Shown in pieces: positions 63,943-64,000 of a stretch of DNA of 64,000 nucleotides; position 1 is the stretch's first letter, and every line of letters begins with the position of its first letter. The DNA is from Stutzerimonas stutzeri (GTDB lineage: Bacteria; Pseudomonadota; Gammaproteobacteria; Pseudomonadales; Pseudomonadaceae), in the NCBI GenBank assembly GCA_002387205.1, contig DGLA01000022.1, positions 1-64,000 of the forward strand. Direction: 5' to 3'. Both the position numbers and the translations under genes were made by a program. Below the pieces are notes generated by a model. The model saw only the letters and a list, made by a program, of their open reading frames with translations, made no database searches and was not told the origin of the DNA.

Positions 63943-64000
63943 CCGCACAACGGACGGACATGACGAAGCGACCCCGGATGGGCTCGCCTAGCGTGCCCGG

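Noticed and set aside
63959..64000. ATG preceded by GGACGGAC opening a frame to the right edge
   Set aside because: Only 14 codons are visible and the ribosome site is weak.

Overview
The window is a stretch of housekeeping chromosome from a gamma-proteobacterium of the Pseudomonas group (Pseudomonas sensu lato; a Stutzerimonas- or Halopseudomonas-like lineage is possible but not provable here). The evidence is the AmgK/MurU muramic-acid recycling pair, the pdxA-ksgA-apaGH-glpE order, a type IV pilus pilMNOPQ operon next to aroKB, the rpsU-dnaG-rpoD operon, and protein lengths and N-termini that match Pseudomonas orthologues as I remember them. The sequence is moderately GC-rich. I found no prophage, integrase, toxin-antitoxin, CRISPR or defence locus.

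Layout. (1) 0.3-11.6 kb: envelope and RNA-maintenance genes. A DUF3530 exported protein faces djlA-murU-amgK on the other strand. lptD-surA-pdxA-ksgA-apaG-apaH-glpE then run as one co-directional cluster with several start/stop overlaps. (2) 11.6-16.7 kb: the prkA-yeaH-spoVR stress module. (3) 16.7-20.6 kb: cca, folK/folB, plsY, tsaD. (4) 20.6-25.3 kb: the macromolecular synthesis operon rpsU-dnaG-rpoD followed by a CAT-anticodon tRNA (tRNA-Ile2 by its acceptor stem). A 140-bp MITE-like element sits between dnaG and rpoD and supplies the dnaG stop codon. (5) 25.3-27.1 kb: small genes, trxC and two or three unrecognised short proteins. (6) 27.1-37.7 kb, minus strand: hemE, gltD, gltB, a DamX-like SPOR ATPase, aroB, aroK. 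(7) 37.7-45.3 kb: pilQPONM, with ponA (PBP1a) divergent. (8) 45.4-52.9 kb: malic enzyme, a secreted nuclease, rpmE, priA, argS and an FtsN-like SPOR protein. (9) 53-62.4 kb: a ferredoxin-type flavin reductase, ubiD, rho, trxA, ppx, ppk1, hemB. (10) 62.6-64 kb: elbB and a hotdog thioesterase.

Functional groups: LPS export and outer-membrane folding (lptD, surA); peptidoglycan recycling, synthesis and division (murU, amgK, ponA, two SPOR proteins); initiation of replication and transcription (dnaG, priA, rpoD, rho); nitrogen assimilation (gltBD); heme (hemE, hemB); polyphosphate (ppk, ppx); and type IV pili.

The non-routine signals are small. They are the MITE in the sigma-70 operon; three intergenic arrays of about 7-bp units arranged as inverted repeats (pdxA/ksgA, prkA/yeaH, rho/ubiD), two of which end at a Shine-Dalgarno sequence; a Cca enzyme with Glu in place of the first DxD aspartate and a decayed HD domain; an apparent loss of the usual argS-SPOR-hslVU linkage; and short unannotated ORFs. 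I did not find a convincing new multi-gene system.
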